Assembly (NCBI GenBank): GCA_021234155.1
Contig: JAJEKV010000020.1
Span: 1,661,275 to 1,725,274 of the forward strand
Origin: Isoetes taiwanensis
Taxonomy: Eukaryota > Streptophyta > Lycopodiopsida > Isoetales > Isoetaceae
Direction of reading: 5' to 3'
DNA length: 64,000 nt
The position numbers were made by a program, and so were the translations under genes. Below are positions 33,890 through 45,639 of the stretch, one piece after another; position 1 is the first letter of the stretch; every line of letters begins with the position of its first letter. Under the pieces are notes generated by a model that was not told the DNA's origin, made no database searches, and saw only the letters and a program-made list of their open reading frames with translations.

Positions 33890-35035
33890 CAGATAGAATC
33901 ACAAGAATTACATGAATCGTTGGAGCGGGTATGCAGATTTTCAAAGCAGAGCATTACACTATGTTGAAAGATTTTAAAATGCTTGGACTATAGTAGTTAA
34001 AACTCCATCCACCGTCATTGCTTGAGCAGAGCATTTGGATCTCCATCAGGTAAACAATTTGCAATAAATTTTGCCTCTTTCATTTCTCGAACATCAGAAT
34101 AGGAACATATCTGAAACTTAGATTTTACTACCATTTGCATCTCTTCTTAGCTATCCATTTCAACTGAAATGGCAGCTTAGCATCACGCTTGCAAACAATG
34201 ATATCCAGTTCTGATATCCAATTCTTTTAAAGCCTAGAATCTATTATCTGCAATTTTTTCTGTAGATAATATCTGATAATTGGCTAAAGTATATATATTA
34301 CAGAAGGAAGGCATGCAATAGGGCATGCTATACTGTATGTTTTTGGTGCATGGGGCAAGTTGTATGATCTAGAAAATCTTTGTTGTTATTTGTGTCATTG
34401 ATCCATTCTCTTTATTTGTATTTATATAGTATATGTACTATAGATTTGGCTCGTTTATTGCAGCAATTTTCAATAGATGTAGCCTTCTGGACGATAACAC
34501 TTGGTGCAAATCCAATACTTGCCATGGAGAGCTTTTACAAGGCAAGCATATCTTTTGAAGCATTGTTATATGTCCTATTGTTATTTGGGATTCTACACTT
34601 AACATGAGCCTATTTTTGGATCCATCAGGTAGCTGGTGGATGACAATGCAACATTTGCATTAGATAGCAGACACTCTGAATGCAATGGATATTGTTTATC
34701 TAATTCAGTGATCTTCGTCTCTCTCTGTTCCACTTATCATGATAAAAGATTCTACACTCAACATGGGCCTATTTTTGGATCTATTAGCTAACGGGTGTCG
34801 TTCACATTTTAAACATTGTGGATGAATAGAATAGAATTGTGGATGACAATGCAACATTTGCATTAGATAGCAGACATTTGGAATGCATAATCAAAATGGA
34901 TATTTTTTATTCGATTCAGTGACCTTCGTCTCTCTTTGTTCCTCTAAATTTTTTATTCTAGGAAGACTGGAAGAGGATGGTAAAAGGGTGAATATGCTAT
35001 TTGAAAAAGCTCAAAATGTTGGCATACAGATCCAG
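33890..35035 (+). pseudogene. Possible exons of an unidentified gene
   Basis: Three short open segments are bounded by plausible splice signals on the plus strand. First, ATCGCAG, then QIESQELHESLER, then CGG|GTATGC (about 33891-33929). Second, TTATTGCAG, then FSIDVAFWTITLGANPILAM plus ESFYK, then AAG|GCAAGC (34464-34541; a GC donor). Third, TTATTCTAG, then RLEEDGKRVNMLFEKAQNVG, then CAG|GTAGTC (about 34960-35035). The first two are both phase 0 and join cleanly; the third does not join in the same frame, so an exon is missing or the gene is decayed. Family not recognised. Confidence 0.3.
34588..34942. repeat. Tandem duplication of about 155-195 bp
   Basis: Two diverged copies share gattctacac, then gcctatttttggatc, then gatgacaatgcaacatttgc, attagatagcagaca and ttcgtctctct. 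The first copy is about 34588-34732; the second, with about 50 extra bases in the middle, is about 34748-34942. Confidence 0.8.
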
Positions 35036-35039
35036 GTAG

Positions 35040-36053
35040 TCCTTTGTTGCTCTAATTACCTCTACTTGCTTGCTTGCTCTCAAACCTTATAGTATTTTGC
35101 AAACCTTAATGTACAGTATACAAAAACTTGTACATGTATACCCCACAAACGAGGATCGCTACGTACGGTCCAGATCTTGGAATAAAGGGCAAATATGCCC
35201 ATCCGACAGCTCTCGTTGCCCTACGTAACCCCCCGTGTGAATATGCACCCAAACCAAAGGGGGTTTAAGGGGGATTTTAATTTAAATGTGTCAAATGCAA
35301 TGGTTTGTGTTGATAATATTAATGATAGTTGCGTGTTAATGGTTTGTGTTAACTAAAAAAAATTTTGGCCCCTTCGGGGCCTTAAGGATGGTGTAGGGGT
35401 GCATGTAATATTGTGCATGGAGTTTCCTTAGTGCATGTAATATTGTGCATATAATATCTGTGCATGGAGATTCCTTAGTGCATATGAATCATAATAGAAA
35501 ATAGTAGTAGAGCTAACAACAAGCCATTACATTTGAAGTCCTAATATTAAGTGTGACAAAATATCATGATAGATAATAGACAAATGGTAACACATTTGAA
35601 GAATAGAAAACATTAGTTCAAGACCAAATCTGAAAAGAACAAGTGCAGCAACAAAACTAAGAATTTAGAAACATGCTAACAATGACAAGACGACCATCAT
35701 GAAAATTTCTATTTCTGTAAAGTTTTTGCCTATAAAATGAACCACCCGGGAAGTCAAATCACAATAACTGATACCTACCTTCTTCAAGCTACATATTCCA
35801 TATACTGGATACAATTGGTTACCCAAGACAATATGTACTAAAGATACCGCTTGGAAAACAAAGCATCTTCATGGCTTTGCTTTGCACATAAGCTTGTACT
35901 TCCCACAAGAAATGCTTCAGTCTCTTCCTGACATAAATATGTAGCAGCAGCAGCAGTTGTAGAAGCCAGCCTTCTAAACATTATTGCAAACTTTAATTGC
36001 AAGAGAACTTATCAAAAGACAGTCTCAAATGTGTTCAACTTGGTGGTGGTGTC
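35040..36053. other. Non-coding stretch with small repeats
   Basis: No gene recognised. It contains a perfect hairpin ggccccttcggggcc near 35367 and a direct repeat around gtgcatggag, ttccttagtgcat (about 35420-35490). Confidence 0.45.
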
Positions 36054-37130
36054 CTATTTGCCATTTCTGGCCACTGTGCATAGCTTAATATTGCCATTAG
36101 GTTCCACAGACACATCTCGTAATGCACATTTGAGAAAGGCTGTTGATTGACATATACGAACCCGTGATAATAACATGGCTAACAAATCTAAGGACTCACT
36201 AAGCTGGACATTATAATCAGTCTCTACACACCCCCAACCCCCCACCCAAACAAAAAAACTGCCAATTCTTTTGTATCAAACTCTTTCATATCAAACGTTC
36301 CAGAACATGGGCTGCTCAAGCAATAGGGACTTCAACAAGCATAGGGACTCCATATTTTAGCAGAACCAGAGATGACTGTTATGCACATGGTCATCCATAT
36401 AGCAGCATATGGGTAAATCTCGATTCTCTTTCATGCCATTCACTATCCTTGGACATGGAGTGGAGTATGTACTGAAGAGATTGCGGTCCCAAATGTTATA
36501 TAATCACCATCCTGTAAGTGAGTTTCCTTGTTTGGGAAAGAGAATATGGGCTTGCTGTTCCCAACATCCTTGTTGACGAACAATCCCTTTGCAGCCTTAG
36601 CAGTCGCAACCTTAGCAGAAGAAAGTCTAGGCATAATATAAAGAATGAAGCGAAACTAGAAAGATAGAAACTTGGAGATGAAATGGAAGAAAACCTGGGA
36701 TGAACAGTCTTGCTCTAGCATTCTGCTGCAAATAAAGGCCACCGCCTAGAGAAACTGCCGAGGACAACGAACCTAATTCTGATACACACTGTCAAAAGGA
36801 GATGGCACCCAAAGGACCTGCGGACCTTTTACAGATAGCAAAGCCTTCCTGTGTACTGCTCCACTGCCACAGATTGTGAGAGTAATAGCAGAGTCGGAGA
36901 GGAATTACAAGCAAATAGCAGAGCCTGAAAGAACTTGCAGAAGAAACTCCTGTTGCAACAAACGCCTCAAGCAGAATGTCACCGACTGCAACATTTCCCC
37001 ACTTGGTGCTCGTAGCAAAGTCCCTGTCTGCACTGGCCACCACTCGAGAGGTCTCGTTGGGTGTTGATACTTTGGTATGAAGATAGAACACCAGGTTTGA
37101 AACCCTATGAGTCTTATATGCGTCTGCAAA
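36054..37130 (-). CDS. Dirigent-like protein, intron-split or decayed
   Basis: Three minus-strand segments appear in N-to-C order. Segment 1 starts at 37130 after acceptor TTGTGTTGCAG and encodes HRVSNLVFYLHTKVSTPNET, then SRVVASADRDF and KWGNVAVGDILL. This fits the dirigent start, where FYxH is followed by P-T-S and an FGxVxVxDD-like strand. Segment 2 starts near 36610 after acceptor TTCTGCTAAG and encodes KAAKGLFVNKDVG and KPIFSF, resembling the GRAQGxY block. Segment 3 (36054 to about 36245) ends ALRDVSVEPNGNIKLCTV and a TAG. Dirigents guide stereoselective phenoxy-radical coupling in the cell wall. Donors for segments 1 and 2 are not clear and no signal peptide exon is found, so it may be a relic. 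The assignment is by layout and should be treated as tentative. Confidence 0.4.
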
Positions 37131-40100
37131 CTGCAACACAATCAAAATCACTGCGGATGCCAGTAATAAAGCAATGAACAGAGATAAAGCATAAATAATC
37201 TGCTTACTACCATACTAGACCGCCTTCAGTTCCAATGATCTCAATACTAGACCGCCTCAGTTCCAACCATCCAACAGCCGATCGTGCCAACGACCCCAAC
37301 AGAGAGACAGATGAATTCGGCAGCCCTTTTTGTTGCCCTAAAACAGAACGGGCCGATGTTTGCATGGGATGATGTCTACATACCTAACTAGACCATTAGA
37401 AAACTGATGAAAAAAAAGAGGAAGCCAAAGAAAATATGGTGCGCACTCTATTTGTACTGATTAGTAGACCTTATGGAATACGCCCTTCAAATCATAGTAA
37501 AACCATAGGAAAAAACGTACAAAACTAGAAAAAAAAACCCCCTGTTATAATGCTACATATTCATAATTATGATTGACAATATTCAGAGTATGGGACTATA
37601 AACCATCTTGATTCCAATTTGAAGCCCAGTAGCTTACCAATGTTTGATGTATTTTTGACATGAAATAATGAATTGATAAAGTTTAAACTCTCACAATTAT
37701 ACTGCTATTTAGACATTTTATGCATAGCTGCGATTGGCTGTCACCACTATTCTATTAGAGAGGTCCTCAACATATCAAGGCATGTCTATGGTTGTTGATA
37801 ATGCTTCACATCCATCTTCAAAGTTTGTCTTTTTGAAATACAAAGAAGTGGTTGAACATGTTTTGGGGAGAAAAAATTATCAAACTAACAAATGGTTTTG
37901 GGGAGAAAATTCAATCACTGCAAACTAACAAATGGTTTTGAGTTCTGTAAGACGGATTCTTGCTTCTGGAGACAAGGCCTAGATATTTTTGAAACTAGAT
38001 GAATATATATTCTCATGCATTGGACTTCAAAGTACATTTTCATTTGCTTATTTGACCAATAATTCTATCATATACAAATGAACATGGTATACAACTTTCT
38101 ATGTTGTTAACATTTGGTCATTGTTGCCAGCTATCATATGGCTGGAATATCCAAAAGTTATAACTGCATAAGAACTACGTATAGAAATTTAATTTGTTAA
38201 TGTATAATAAAAAGATGTGTCCGGACTTTCTGAAAGGAAGGGATGCTGAATAGCAACTTTGGAAGTATCTTTATCCATCAAACTCTTACATAATACAATT
38301 AAGCTCATCTTGTTTGATTTGGAGCAAACAACTGTAAATTTGCTGGCAGTAAAAAATTAATGAACCTAGGATGGTTTTTCGAATTAGAAAGAAGCAGAGG
38401 AATATTAACAGGAAAATGGACTTTATCCATGCATTTTTAGATCAGTATCCTTGCAATAACGGTACACCTAGAAGTGGTGGCAAATTCTAATGTGTGCAAG
38501 CCACATTGTATCTTTAATTTTGAATTCCAAGAAACATATCTTCCTTTGGCCTTCCCTATGTAGATAGTGTAAAGCAGATATCCATTTCAGAACAGTATGT
38601 TGTTCAAATTTTGAGGTTGGAATATAAATTGCCCCAAGAAACATAGAATTTGTTGTATGCTTGGGATAGTATGCTAACCCTAAAAAGTACGAAAGACACT
38701 TTTAGAGCACATAGAGCCCATTCGTTCGCTGTATTTTCAGTGGTTGCAATGGATCTAATAGTACTATAAATGTAAGATTCTAGAAGTGAATTTTCAAAGT
38801 TGTTCAAGCCGTACACTAATTAGGATTACACTTATTCAGTGTTTCTTTCGTTCCTTTGTGCAGTGGAGATCTATCTGGGGAGGAATTAGCCATGATGTTG
38901 TTATCAGACTAATACCGTGTTATAGCATTAGTTGACAAGAGGAATCTCAGGTCCGATCATTCATGTGATACATATAAATATATATAGCATATTTGAGTTT
39001 AAGGCTTATATCTGCTATTTGCTGCAATGCAGTCATCGATGGCTGGGTGATTTGTGTCTTATAGAATACTGCAGAATTGATGTAGGCTTTACTGGTAAAT
39101 AGCTGCTTTCAAGAATTTCTGGCTGAGTTATGAAATTTAGTGAGACAAATCATTTCATAGGTCATTATATTGTGATATGTGGGTGTGATATGGACACAGA
39201 CAAATTTGAAATAAGAGATCCAGATACTTCTAAGTAATGCCTTATCATGTCAATCAAGCTTGAACTTTGCCAACTAGTGGCTAAGTAGACTACATTTCTG
39301 CAGTGCCAGTGGCAAAATTTCTTTTGAAATTCCTAATACATTTACGTTTTTGGATGTTAAAATGGGTTAACTCCACATGTTTTAAACCCAAGGAGTATTT
39401 GCTGTGGCCTTGCTTACAAATTTCTTGTAAGTAAGTATAAAGTAGAGAGGGATCATTAGAATATTGCCTTCAAAGCACATGCATTTACTATGCGTGAAAA
39501 GAAAAAGAGCATGTTCTATATCCATATAAGACCAACCAATAAAGCAATGCTCAATGTCATCCTCTGTGACAAAAGTTGTGCATGGGAGTTTATGTGATCC
39601 ATTAAAAGGAAGCCTCGTTATTACAGATTGATTCATTAAAATAAATGCCGACACAAAAACACACACGTGCCATGAGAAAACACAATCCTAGTGTAGTAGT
39701 CAATTTGAACTCGCCATGGCTACCTAGAGGATAGTCATAGAGGATAGATGTAAAAGTTGCTCTTGTATCAAGTTGTGTGTACGTGATGATATTGTATAAA
39801 AATAGTATATGAAATAAGTACAAATGCAAGGGTGAATTTGCATATAAGAAGGTGGATTTTCTAAAAATCGAGACATGCAATTAAGAAAGGAGATAACACG
39901 TTGTCACATGGCAACATCAACTAAAATGCCATAGCATCAATCTTGGCATGTTACAAAAATTCACTTGCAATTTCTTGAAGATTTACTTGCATTGTAGTCC
40001 CTAGCTCAAATGGATATTCTTGTTTTGAACTCACATGCTAATACTTCATGAAAATGAATTACAAATGCTTTCAAAGAATGCATGTGATTGTTGTACAAGG

Positions 40101-40133
40101 TGTCATCTTCCAACGAATGAGATGAATCTGATT
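37131..40133. other. Long AT-rich stretch without recognisable gene
   Basis: Only small repeats are seen: a 26-bp repeat around actagaccgcc (about 37212 and 37243) and a 40-bp tandem repeat containing caaactaacaaatggtttt (37879-37940). Open frames are short and lack motifs. Confidence 0.5.
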
Positions 40134-40323
40134 AACTACAAAATGCCCCTAACTTTTTGCAAAATTCACATTATACCCCTAACTTTCTAAAAATTCACAA
40201 AATGCCCCTAACATATAGGTTTTTAGGGGCATTTTGTGAATTTTTAGGGGCATTTTGTGAATTTTTAGAAAGTTAGGGGTATACTATGAATTTTGCAAAA
40301 AGTTAGGGGTATTCTGTAGTTTT
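40134..40323. repeat. Foldback element built of TTAGGGGTA/GCATTTTGTG units
   Basis: Left arm 40134-40209 (aactacaaaatgcccct...) and right arm about 40246-40323 (...gggtattctgtagtt) are near-perfect inverted copies of about 75 bp. Extra copies of ttaggggcattttgtgaa sit in the loop (40223-40243). Both arms carry internal repeats of cccctaac. Structurally MITE-like; no target duplication is clear. Confidence 0.85.
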
Positions 40324-41431
40324 CCCCTAATCTAAAAGGGGAACTAATGACTAAAGAGAAGAATGGGTTCCTCAGAAGAGGGAGAACTGGATAAGGGAAT
40401 TGGACAGGCAGAAGCGAACAACAGAAGATTGAATCGTGACGCTGGGATCTTGCATAAAGGCAAACAACGGCCTGAGGCATGGAAAAACCCATTTGGAGTA
40501 AAGATTGTCTGGTAGTGAAAATGAGCTACTGGCTGTTGTGAATGAATTCGACAGGGCTACTCATATAGAGAAGTACCTTCTAATTGAAGAGGTTGTGAGA
40601 TGGGGTTGATGCCACACTAAAAGGATTGCCGGGTTTATTTGTAATATCTAAATAGAAGCTTTGGAGATTTAGGAGTGTTGATGTCTATCGAAGTCCTACA
40701 GATAATAGGGAGAATCTAGAATCCACCTAGATAGTGAGCCATATTAGTTCTAGAAGAGCCAAAGTTGGAATATCATATTAAGTTTGTTCTGTATCCAATT
40801 GGTAGAAGAGTGTTGAAGGTAGAGAACTGGTCTTGTCTTCCGACTTCAAATCCCAGGACAGGCTCAGAAAAGAACAAAAAAGAGTAGCTGGAAAAGCAAA
40901 TTCTCATTTGTATGTGCATGAGCTGGCTGCGGAATAGGGAGCTATTCAAACAGAGATAGAGAGGAAGCATTACATGAAGCCCTTTGTGTGCCACAATCTT
41001 TCAATGTAAGGAAAACTTAGAAAGCAAAGGACATTAAGAATGGACACAAATTTGTTAACAAGAGTCTTAATCGATTGATTTATGAAGATCGTCTACATCC
41101 CGCAGATATACAAATCGAGGATTAGCTAAAAGCACATTATGATCTGGTATCTGCAAGAAAGATACACAAATCGAAGATTAGCTAAAATCTGGCACCTGCA
41201 AGAAAGACACATAAATCAAAGATTAGTGAAAAGCAAAGTATGATCTTTAGGCATGCATTGAACAGATTCCTGAAATAGCTGGGAGCCGAAATCTAGTCCA
41301 AGCATACGATCGACTAACTATGTGCGAACTTTCTAACTTGAGCATATTCGATGGAACTCAGCTTAGCAACTATTGCAGGTTTGGCATCCCCCCCCCCATA
41401 CCTTTTTTTTGCATATCTCTGGTGATGGAAA
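40324..41431. other. Non-coding stretch ending in an imperfect tandem repeat
   Basis: No gene recognised. At about 41104-41262, three imperfect units of 45-60 bp contain atacaaatcgaggattagc-like sequence followed by ctgcaagaaaga. A C-run precedes the copia LTR near 41390. Confidence 0.5.
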
Positions 41432-41836
41432 TGTTAGAACATCTATTAACCTAAGGTAACATATGTGTCATTGAATATTCAAATACCTAAAGACTATGGT
41501 CTTAGGTTGTAAAATATTTACTTTGTGAATTATCCCATAAACCTAGCTCGGTGAACAGTGTCACCGGCCAGGTGGTTGCAAAACCATGGATCTAGCAACC
41601 GACAGGCTGATCCAAAGGTGCCGATTCTTGGATCACTGCTAAGCGGTGATCCCATAGTGTGTATAAGTAGAATTCTAAGTATAACAAGCTGTTTACTGTG
41701 ATCGATCAAAGTTTGTCTTCTGAGTATATGATTGAGTTTCGTGACTAATGGTTGATTTCAATATTATCTAAGTGTATGACATGTGTAACATCTAATGTTT
41801 GAATAGTGAATTTAATATTTGATCAAATTCCTTTCA
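41432..41836 (+). repeat. Copia 5' LTR (probable)
   Basis: Begins tgttagaacatc and ends cctttca, immediately before the primer-binding site. A TATA-like gtgtataagtag is near 41660. The left boundary rests on TG...CA ends only, because no second LTR is present for comparison. Confidence 0.55.
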
Positions 41837-41837
41837 T

Positions 41838-41849
41838 TGGTATCAGAGC
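41838..41849 (+). other. Copia primer-binding site
   Basis: tggtatcagagc, the standard complement of the initiator methionine tRNA 3' end in plant LTR retrotransposons, one base after the LTR. Confidence 0.9.
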
Positions 41850-41860
41850 AGGACTGCACA

Positions 41861-42993
41861 ATGTCTACACGATTTGGAGCAACACTCTTGAGCAGGGAGT
41901 TGGAGGATTTCAAATATGGAAAGAAAGAATCAAAGAGGTCCTGCAATTTGAAGGTCTGTGGAGCATTGTTGAACCAAATGCTGAGATTAATAATGAAGCA
42001 AGCAGCACTGCAGTTGGAGAATCTTCAACAGCAAGGTCAGGAGAATCCACTGCTAAATCAAAGGAGGTTAGTACAAGCAGTGATAAGCTAAGTGAAGAGT
42101 TGAAAACAAGTCAGGCCAAAGCTATAATTATGTGTAAAGTTGCTCCTAGCATAATGCTAAAATTAAGAAATTTGAGTCCTAAGGAGGCTTGGAAATATCT
42201 GATCAAGACATATCAAACTAAGAGCTCTTCTCAAATAGATGTGTTGGAAAAGGAAATTAGAAAATTAAAGTATGATGAGAAGGTGGACTTGACCACATTA
42301 TTCCACAAGTTTGATTCATTGTGTGCAGACTTGGAGGCAGCTGGTGTAACAATGTCTGAAAATCATCAGATCTTAGCAATATAAAAAATGTTTATTAACT
42401 ATGGGACATTGGCCACACTTATTAGAACTATTGCTAGAACTAGGGAAGAAGCTGAGCAAATTGCTAGAACTGAAATAGAACAAAAGCTTATGATTGAAAA
42501 TGAGAATGAGGAGGATGAGAAGTCTGCTGAGGTGCTTGTTGTCAAGAAAGGAAAGGGGAATTATGACAAAGGCAGGCAGATTGGACCCTGTTATGGGTGT
42601 GGTGAAGTTGGACACTTAAAATTTAACTGTCCAAAGAATACTAGAACATGTTTCACATGTGGAGGTATAGGCCATGTGGCTTCAAAATGTCCAACCCCTA
42701 AAGATAGTGGCATGGGCAGAGGCAGGGGCAGAGGCAAGCCAAATAACTGGAGCATGAATAAGGGAAAGGGCAGGGGCTCTAAGGCTGCACATACTAATGT
42801 TGCAGTAATTGAATCTGAAGAAGAAGACTCCGAGGAAGAGGTAACCACTGTTTTTTCAAATTGCTTGAGCAAGAAACATAATGCTAAAACATCTTTCATT
42901 GTAGATTCGGGAGCTGAAAGAACAATCTTAGATTCCACAGATTTGCTCACTGAAGAGCATATGCTTAGGAGATGGAAGAATAAAGGAAGTTGA
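41861..42993 (+). pseudogene. Copia gag, zinc knuckles and protease
   Basis: Starts at ATG 41861 (MSTRFGATL). After a one-base shift it continues as GGFQIWKERIKEVLQFEGLW and runs to a stop at 42384. The frame resumes at 42388 with two CCHC knuckles, CYGCGEVGHLKFNC and CFTCGGIGHVASKC, a Gly/Arg/Lys-rich linker and the protease motif FIVDSGAERTI with the DSG active site. Gag packages the RNA; protease matures the polyprotein. The early frameshift, the stop before the knuckles and a stop at 42993 show decay or indel errors. Confidence 0.88.
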
Positions 42994-43003
42994 AACTGCA
43001 GGA

Positions 43004-44076
43004 ATGCTCAAATTATTTGATTTGCAAGGAAAACCAGTAGAGATTGAAAAAGTACTTTGTGTACCTTCTATTGTCAAAAATCTGATTTCAGTAAGTCAAT
43101 TAGTTGAGTTGGATTTCCAAGTGCTATTTGACAAGCATGTATGCAAAATTGTGAAGGATAATAAAATCTGTTTTTTGGCTAAAAGAGTTGGTGATCTTTT
43201 TGAAATGAGTACATGTGAAACAATTCCAATGATAAATATTACATCAGTCCCAACTTTGAAGACCTGGCATGAACGTCTGGGACATACAAATATGAAAATG
43301 TAAAGGCATTAAGTAAATTCGGATATATTGATGCCATGAATGAAGAGCAACATAACTTTGTGTGCAGGGGATGCATGATAGGAAAGAGCACGAGACTTCC
43401 CTTCTCTAGAAGACACAAAAGAGCAGAGAAACCTTTAGAGCTGATTCACACTGACATATGTGGCCCTCTCAACAAAAGAAGCTCCACTAGAAAAAGGTAC
43501 TTCATTACATTTATAGATGATTTTACTAGGAAGGCAAATGTTATTGTTTGTCAAGGAAATTTGAACCTTTAAGAGCATTCAAGGAGTATGTCACTGAAGT
43601 AGAAAGAGAAACAGGGTACAAAGTGAAATGTTTGAGGTCAGACAGGGGAGGTGAATATATTTCTAGAAAATTTAAAGCATTTTGTACTGAAAAGGGAATA
43701 AGGAGGCAGCTAACATATAGATATTCTCCCCAGCAGAATGGGGTAGCTGAAAGAAAGAATAGAACATGTCTAAATGCTGTTAGAGCCATGCTAAAGCATG
43801 CTGGCCTGCCAAATAAGCTTTGGGAAGAAGCATTGAAGGCTGCAATTTACATACAGAATAGACTATTAAGTGTTAGTATTGATGGAGAAATACCAGAAAC
43901 ATTATGGTCAAACAAAATACCATCATATCAAGGTTTTAGAACCTATGGATGTATGGCTTATGTCCATATACCAGAGGAGTTATGAAGCAAATTGGATGAT
44001 AGGGCACAAGTTGCATTCCTAGTTGGTTATGATGAAGAGGCAAAGGCCTATAGGTTATTTGAACCAAATAAAGATA
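43004..44076 (+). pseudogene. Copia integrase region
   Basis: GAG-pre-integrase segment with VPSIVKNLISVSQL and TWHERLGHTN, then the zinc-binding FVCRGCMIGKSTRLPF, LELIHTDICGPL with the first catalytic Asp, then after a shift CLRSDRGGEYISRKF with the second Asp and SPQQNGVAERKNRTCLN with the Glu. All three catalytic residues are present. Stops or shifts occur near 43303, 43550 and 43985. Integrase joins the cDNA to the target. Confidence 0.88.
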
Positions 44077-44077
44077 G

Positions 44078-44231
44078 ATAGATAGATAGATAGTATTTTT
44101 ACGTCATGCCACATTGGCAGCGTCCATGAGGACATATGACGGACCCCCAGAGACTTGAACACAAGATCTCTTAGTTGCTAACCCAATGGACTAGCCAATA
44201 AACCGAACAAGGGGGAACATAAAGGGAAGAT
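44078..44231 (-). mobile_element. tRNA-derived SINE inserted in copia pol
   Basis: The coding sequence is interrupted by about 150 bp that reads as a tRNA-like unit on the minus strand. An A-box-like tggctagtccattgggttag (about 44186-44205) is followed by a B-box-like tgttcaagtctc (about 44151-44162), a tRNA-unrelated body and a (TATC)n tail at 44078-44095. Copia coding (FEPNKD before, IISRDVVFVE after) flanks it. A possible short target duplication (aagata) is at both ends. The two RNA polymerase III promoter boxes support a SINE. It is too diverged to be a functional tRNA gene. Confidence 0.7.
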
Positions 44232-45639
44232 AATAATAAGCAGAGATGTTGTATTTGTTGAGTAACAATTATATAAAGATAGAAAGGAGCCTAATTTTGC
44301 AAAATCAGATCGAGATAATAATGAGGAACATGTTAAACATGATATAGAACTCAGCAGTGATGAAGAAGACTTTGATAAGTCTGAAAGTTGTGAAAATAAA
44401 ACTGAAAGTGTAAATATTGAAGGGAAGAACAATTTAAATATGCCAATACAGGGTGAAGGAAGCACAAGACAAAGAAAAAGGATGTCTGAGGCTGAAAGGT
44501 TAAGGAAAGAATTAGAAGACAAAGGCATTAGAATCAATGAGCTTGGAAGAGAAGAGGATGGGAAAAGTAAAAGATTAGAAACTCTTGAGGAAGAAATAGC
44601 TCCAGCCTTAATGGCAGTGTTGGACAGTAATGCACCTTTGACATATGAAGAAGCTATAAAGAATGAAAACAGCAAGCAATGGGAAAAAGCAATGTCAGAA
44701 GAAATGGAAGCATTTATAAGAACTGAAACTTTTGAAGTGGTGGACAAACCAGAAAACAAACCAGAAAACAGGAACATTGTAGGAAATAAATGGTTGTTCA
44801 AAATCAAGGAACTACCTAATGAAAGAAAGTTTAAGGCAAGGCTTGTGGCTCAGGGTTTTTCCCAGCAAAAGGGAGTGGATTACAATGACACTTATTCACC
44901 AATAGTGAAAATGGCAAGCATACGGATAATGTTGACACTAGCAAATTCTTTGAATCTAGAAATTCATCATATGGATGTGAGCACTGCCTTTCTCAATTCT
45001 GAATTAGAAGAAGAGATATTCATGAAACCTCCAAAAGCATTTGAAGAAGAAGAAGGAAAAATTTGGAAGCTAAAGAAAGCGGTTTATGGGCTCAAACAAT
45101 CACCCAGGGCTTGGTATAAGTGCATGGACAAGTATTTATTGGAGCAAGGATTTAAGAAATTAAATGGAGATGGAAACTTGTACATCTTCAAACAAGGTGA
45201 GCAGTTTTGCCTAATAGCTTTATATGTTGATGATTGTGTAATGTTTTCAAATAATGTAGATTGTTTGGGAACTTGCAAAAATCTGCTGAAATCCAGGTTT
45301 AAGATGACTGACTTAGGTGAATTGAAGAAGTTTTTGGGAATAAAAGTCGTGAGGAATCGAGATGACAAAGTCATAAGTTTCAGCCAAGCAGATTATATAC
45401 AAGGTATTCTTGAAAGATTCAATATGTCAGAATGTAATATTGCAAATACACCATTGGTACCAGGTCACAAGATCAGCCAAAGGTGTGCCCTAATACAGAG
45501 GAAGAAATACAATATATGAAAAGGGTTCCATATAGGGGATTGATTGGATGTTTACTGCATATAGCAACAGCAACAAGGCCAGACATAGCTTTTGCAATAA
45601 ATTTGTTGAGCAGGTACAATAATAACTCTGGGAGACAGC
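44232..45639 (+). pseudogene. Copia reverse transcriptase
   Basis: After an acidic linker, the RT starts near 44640 with APLTYEEAIKNENSKQWEKA, then KWLFKIKELPNERKFKARLV, DYNDTYSPIVKMASIRIML, HHMDVSTAFLNSELEEEIFM with a catalytic Asp, KKAVYGLKQSPRAWY and the LYVDDCV active site (about 45235). The frame shifts near 45480, then CPNTEEEIQYMKRVPYRGLI and FAINLLSRYNNNSGRQ run to the gypsy insertion at 45640. The 359-codon open frame covers nearly the whole RT, so this part is fairly young. Confidence 0.92.

Noticed and set aside
33607-33967. Overlapping ORFs of about 115 codons on both strands at 33.6 kb
   Set aside because: They overlie hairpin sequence and lack motifs. Only the last few codons on the plus strand might be an exon.
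44140-44215. A functional tRNA gene inside copia
   Set aside because: A- and B-box-like sequences are present, but no plausible cloverleaf with an anticodon stem is preserved, and the unit has a SINE-like body and tail.
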